DNA from: an uncultured Bacteroidota bacterium | GTDB taxonomy: Bacteria; Bacteroidota; Bacteroidia; Chitinophagales; Saprospiraceae | Reading direction: 5' to 3' | Assembly (NCBI GenBank): GCA_903933805.1 | Contig: CAIZLM010000072.1 | Span: 1 to 64,000, forward strand | Length of the DNA stretch: 64,000 nucleotides | Shown here: one piece after another, positions 61,798 through 64,000 of the stretch | How the letters are laid out: every line of letters starts with the position of its first letter | Numbering within the stretch: position 1 is the first letter of the stretch | Made by a program: the position numbers and the translations under genes | Notes under the pieces: generated by a model | Seen by the model: the letters and a program-made list of their open reading frames with translations, nothing else | Database searches by the model: none | What the model was told of the DNA's origin: nothing

Positions 61798-63069
61798 TTA
61801 CATAATTCTCGTTCCCTCCGGGATCAAAGCCCCCTTTTTTACCACCACCACCCCATCTCGGATCACATAACCTGCGGCATCAACATCTGACAGGTGCGCA
61901 CCACCCTTGATCACTACGTTGTTGCCGATGCGGCAATCTTTGTCAAGTATGGCGTGCTCAATATGGCAATAATTCCCTACTCCGAGTGGTATGTTGTCGG
62001 TAATAACGGCCATTTCCTGCAGAGACTGGTATATATCATTGCCCATTACAATCGAATCCTTGATGACCGTGTTTTCCCCAATTCTCGAGCGAAGTCCAAT
62101 AATAGACGCTTCCACCACCCGGGCATGAATGATAGATCCTTCCGCAATCAGTGCGCGGTTGAGTTGTGTGCCGCCGTAAAACTTTGCCGGTGGCAACATG
62201 CGACCGCGGGTATAAATCACGTGGCGGTTGTCAAAGAGGTTGAACGCAGGGATATGGTCTGTCAGGTCAATATTGGCTTCAAAGAAGGAGCTGATGGTCC
62301 CAATGTCGGTCCAGTAGCCTTCATATTGGTATGCAGCTACTTTTCGGCCTTCGCCTATGGCTGCAGGTATAATTTCTTTGCCAAAATCCGTGGCATTGGG
62401 ATGCTGATCAAACAAATCGCTGATGGCTTTCCGGTTGAAAATATAGATACCCATAGAGGCCAGATACTGATGTCCACGCTTCTTATTGGCCGGACTAACC
62501 TCACTGACCCAGTCGGGGAGTACGTCTGCATTGGGTTTTTCAATGAAGCGGGGAATATAGCCTTCGCTGTTCACCTTCATTATGCCAAAGCTGGTAGCAT
62601 CTTGGGCATCAACCGGCAGACAAGCGATCGTAACATCCGCATGCTGTGCGATGTGGTGCTTTACCATGGCTTCAAAATCCATTTGATACAACTGGTCACC
62701 CGACAAAATCAAGATATAATCAAAATCATGGCGCTCATAATGCTGGCGACTCTGCCGAACAGCATCCGCCGTACCCTGAAACCACCCTGCGTTACCAGGC
62801 GTTTGCTCTGCTGCCAAAATATCAACGAACCCTTGGGTAAAATGATCAAAATTATAGGCATTTTTAATGTGCGCATTGAGCGATGCAGAGTTGTACTGGG
62901 TCAGTACAAACATTCTTTTTACGCCGGAATTGATGCAGTTGGAGATCGGAATATCGATCAACCGATACTTACCACCAATGGGTACTGCTGGCTTGGAGCG
63001 CTTCTCGGTAAGTGGGAAAAGCCGGCTTCCGGCACCCCCGCCGAGGATCAGAGAGATCATTTTTATCAT
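61798..63069 (-). CDS. glgC: Glucose-1-phosphate adenylyltransferase
   Basis: A 423-residue enzyme making ADP-glucose for glycogen. Nucleotide-binding LILGGGAGSRLFPLTEKRSKPAVPIGGKYRLID is at the N-terminus (the GGxGxRL and the KPAVP lysine are present). ILSGDQLYQMDFE is the sugar-phosphate region, followed by IEKPNADVLPDW, and the C-terminal left-handed beta-helix starts at about residue 300 (repeated hexapeptide-like VVEASIIGLRSRIGENTVIKDSIV). A second ATG lies three codons inside (63060). It follows glgA by 26 bases, so the two are one operon. Confidence 0.97.
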   Translation of the reverse strand: MIKMISLILGGGAGSRLFPLTEKRSKPAVPIGGKYRLIDIPISNCINSGVKRMFVLTQYNSASLNAHIKNAYNFDHFTQGFVDILAAEQTPGNAGWFQGTADAVRQSRQHYERHDFDYILILSGDQLYQMDFEAMVKHHIAQHADVTIACLPVDAQDATSFGIMKVNSEGYIPRFIEKPNADVLPDWVSEVSPANKKRGHQYLASMGIYIFNRKAISDLFDQHPNATDFGKEIIPAAIGEGRKVAAYQYEGYWTDIGTISSFFEANIDLTDHIPAFNLFDNRHVIYTRGRMLPPAKFYGGTQLNRALIAEGSIIHARVVEASIIGLRSRIGENTVIKDSIVMGNDIYQSLQEMAVITDNIPLGVGNYCHIEHAILDKDCRIGNNVVIKGGAHLSDVDAAGYVIRDGVVVVKKGALIPEGTRIM

Positions 63070-63095
63070 GGTGCTGTTTTCTTTTTATCGTGGGA

Positions 63096-64000
63096 CTATT
63101 TTGCTTGTTTCGACTTGCTTTTTCTTGTCTTGTGCTGGATGTCAGGCGTCTCTTCCTTCTCCTCCTGTACGTTATCCTGTTCTTTTCGCCCTGAAAACAC
63201 TTCGATAGGAGCTCCTATTCGCTGATAAACGCTAAAGTACTGCTGTACAGCGTGTTCCCAAGAAAAATCAATGGACATGATGCGCCGACGCAACATCGCC
63301 ACGATACCAGGCTCGTACTGCCACATGGATACTGCCCGGTGGATAGCATAGCCTATGTCGTCGAAACTGACCTGATCAAAACGAATACCCCGGCCACTGC
63401 CATAAGGCGCTGCGATGTCGGGCACGGTATCTTTCAGTCCGCCGATGCTCCGCACGATTGGGATGGTGCCGTAACGCATGGAGTATAGTTGGTTCAGACC
63501 ACAAGGCTCCACCCGAGAGGGCATGATCAGAAAATCTGACCCTGCATAAATCTGGTGTGCCAACGCTTCGTTGTAGTCAATCACGGCGTTCACACGTCCC
63601 TTGTAGTAGTATGACATTTGGCGAAACTGATCCTGTGTCCAGGTATCCCCCGTTCCCAACACCAAAAAACTGCCGGAACCTCCCGAATGAATGTAATTTT
63701 TGATCGCGTCCGGCAGTAAATCGCTGCCCTTTTCGCCCACCATGCGCCCGATATAACTGATGATGGGCTGATCCTCCGGAAAACCAAACCATGCACACAA
63801 CGCCGATTTATTCTGTTGTTTAAATGCACTGATTTGATCCCCCTCCAACCTGTACTGCAATGCGGCATCCGTAACAGGATCCCACACTTCGGCATCAATA
63901 CCGTTGATGATACCGTATTCTTTGTGCCATTCAGCGCGGAAAAGAGGCTCAAGCCCCATGCTGTTGTGGTGGAGTTCCTGCAGATAACTTTCTGAAACAG
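63096..64000 (-). CDS. glgA: Glycogen synthase, C-terminal part only
   Basis: The frame stays open to the right edge; about 300 C-terminal residues are in the window. ISYIGRMVGEKGSDLLPDAI, the ADP-glucose-binding PSRVEPCGLNQLYSMRYGTI and VRSIGGLKDTV identify a GT5 starch/glycogen synthase. Upstream of GLEPLFRAEWHKEYGIINGI the residues VSESYLQELHHNS continue the same protein, so the Met at 63959 is internal. The C-terminus carries a Lys/Glu-rich tail after the catalytic domain (about the last 30 residues), which is unusual. It lies in an operon with glgC. Confidence 0.95.
   Translation of the reverse strand, partial: VSESYLQELHHNSMGLEPLFRAEWHKEYGIINGIDAEVWDPVTDAALQYRLEGDQISAFKQQNKSALCAWFGFPEDQPIISYIGRMVGEKGSDLLPDAIKNYIHSGGSGSFLVLGTGDTWTQDQFRQMSYYYKGRVNAVIDYNEALAHQIYAGSDFLIMPSRVEPCGLNQLYSMRYGTIPIVRSIGGLKDTVPDIAAPYGSGRGIRFDQVSFDDIGYAIHRAVSMWQYEPGIVAMLRRRIMSIDFSWEHAVQQYFSVYQRIGAPIEVFSGRKEQDNVQEEKEETPDIQHKTRKSKSKQAK

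Noticed and set aside
61894-63225. 443-codon open frame on the plus strand
   Set aside because: Antisense to glgC and the end of glgA, both certain genes. The translation shows no recognisable domain.

Overview
The window looks like part of a chromosome from a Bacteroidota bacterium, most likely a member of the Saprospirales (Haliscomenobacter/Lewinella-like; this rank is inference). The evidence is a complete SprA, the outer-membrane channel of the type IX secretion system (T9SS); several proteins ending in T9SS type-A sorting domains; lineage-typical families (DUF5606, DUF3109, Reg_prop/LytTR two-component pair, class 1 FBPase with this architecture); very few Shine-Dalgarno-like leaders; and several upstream boxes matching the Bacteroidota -7 element TAnnTTTG. 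There are 43 protein-coding genes I can support, two of them cut by the window edges, and one tRNA. No rRNA, CRISPR array, prophage or transposase gene was found.

Layout. 1-7.3 kb, mostly minus strand: a secreted beta-helix-like protein cut by the left edge, a DUF2141 protein, fbp, a small lipoprotein, a stand-alone T9SS sorting-domain mini-protein, then the frr / DUF5606 / GT2 / NRDE-protein operon. 7.4-16.4 kb: a GAF-SpoIIE phosphatase and a biotin carrier, convergent with an M20 hydrolase and uvrC; then a desaturase, parE and a PyrR-like phosphoribosyltransferase. 16.6-31.4 kb, all plus strand: a T9SS-exported vanadium-haloperoxidase-like protein with MopE repeats, a membrane iron-sulfur protein, a giant FG-GAP/UnbV lipoprotein, purE, a beta-lactamase-fold hydrolase, a long TPR protein and an outer-membrane barrel. 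31.4-46.0 kb, all minus strand: a GT-C transferase, a LytTR regulator and its propeller kinase, a tRNA with CAU anticodon, arsM, rlmN, mnmA, a CotH-like T9SS cargo, a PKD-cyclophilin lipoprotein, an amino-acid permease and fabH. 46.1-51.0 kb: a TolC / adaptor / FtsX / ATPase efflux set. 51.1-64 kb: an eRF1-like small protein, sprA, pepD, DUF3109, glgC and the 3' part of glgA.

How the genes relate. SprA would export the sorting-domain proteins found here (4085, 16608 and 40620). glgA-glgC is a glycogen pair. tolC, adaptor, permease and ATPase form one tripartite efflux system. rlmN, mnmA, frr and the tRNA serve translation.

The most notable structure is non-coding. A family of small, two-armed, hairpin-forming elements is scattered between genes, with 11 two-armed and 4 one-armed copies in 64 kb. 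The outer 16 bases of each arm match GTAACTGGTTAGGTGG. The inner part of the two arms differs in a constant way: TCGCGTCTGAGAC on one side and CACGCTGTCTGGC on the other. There are a short form of 74-79 bp, a long form of 149-161 bp, and minimal forms of about 45 bp. Four copies are flanked by exact 8-bp direct repeats and a fifth by a 7/8 match, which points to transposition with 8-bp target duplication. Copies sit at gene 3' ends. One lies within an intrinsic terminator, and in two genes the arm supplies the last codons or the stop codon. I read this as an undescribed MITE-like family moved by a transposase that is not in this window.
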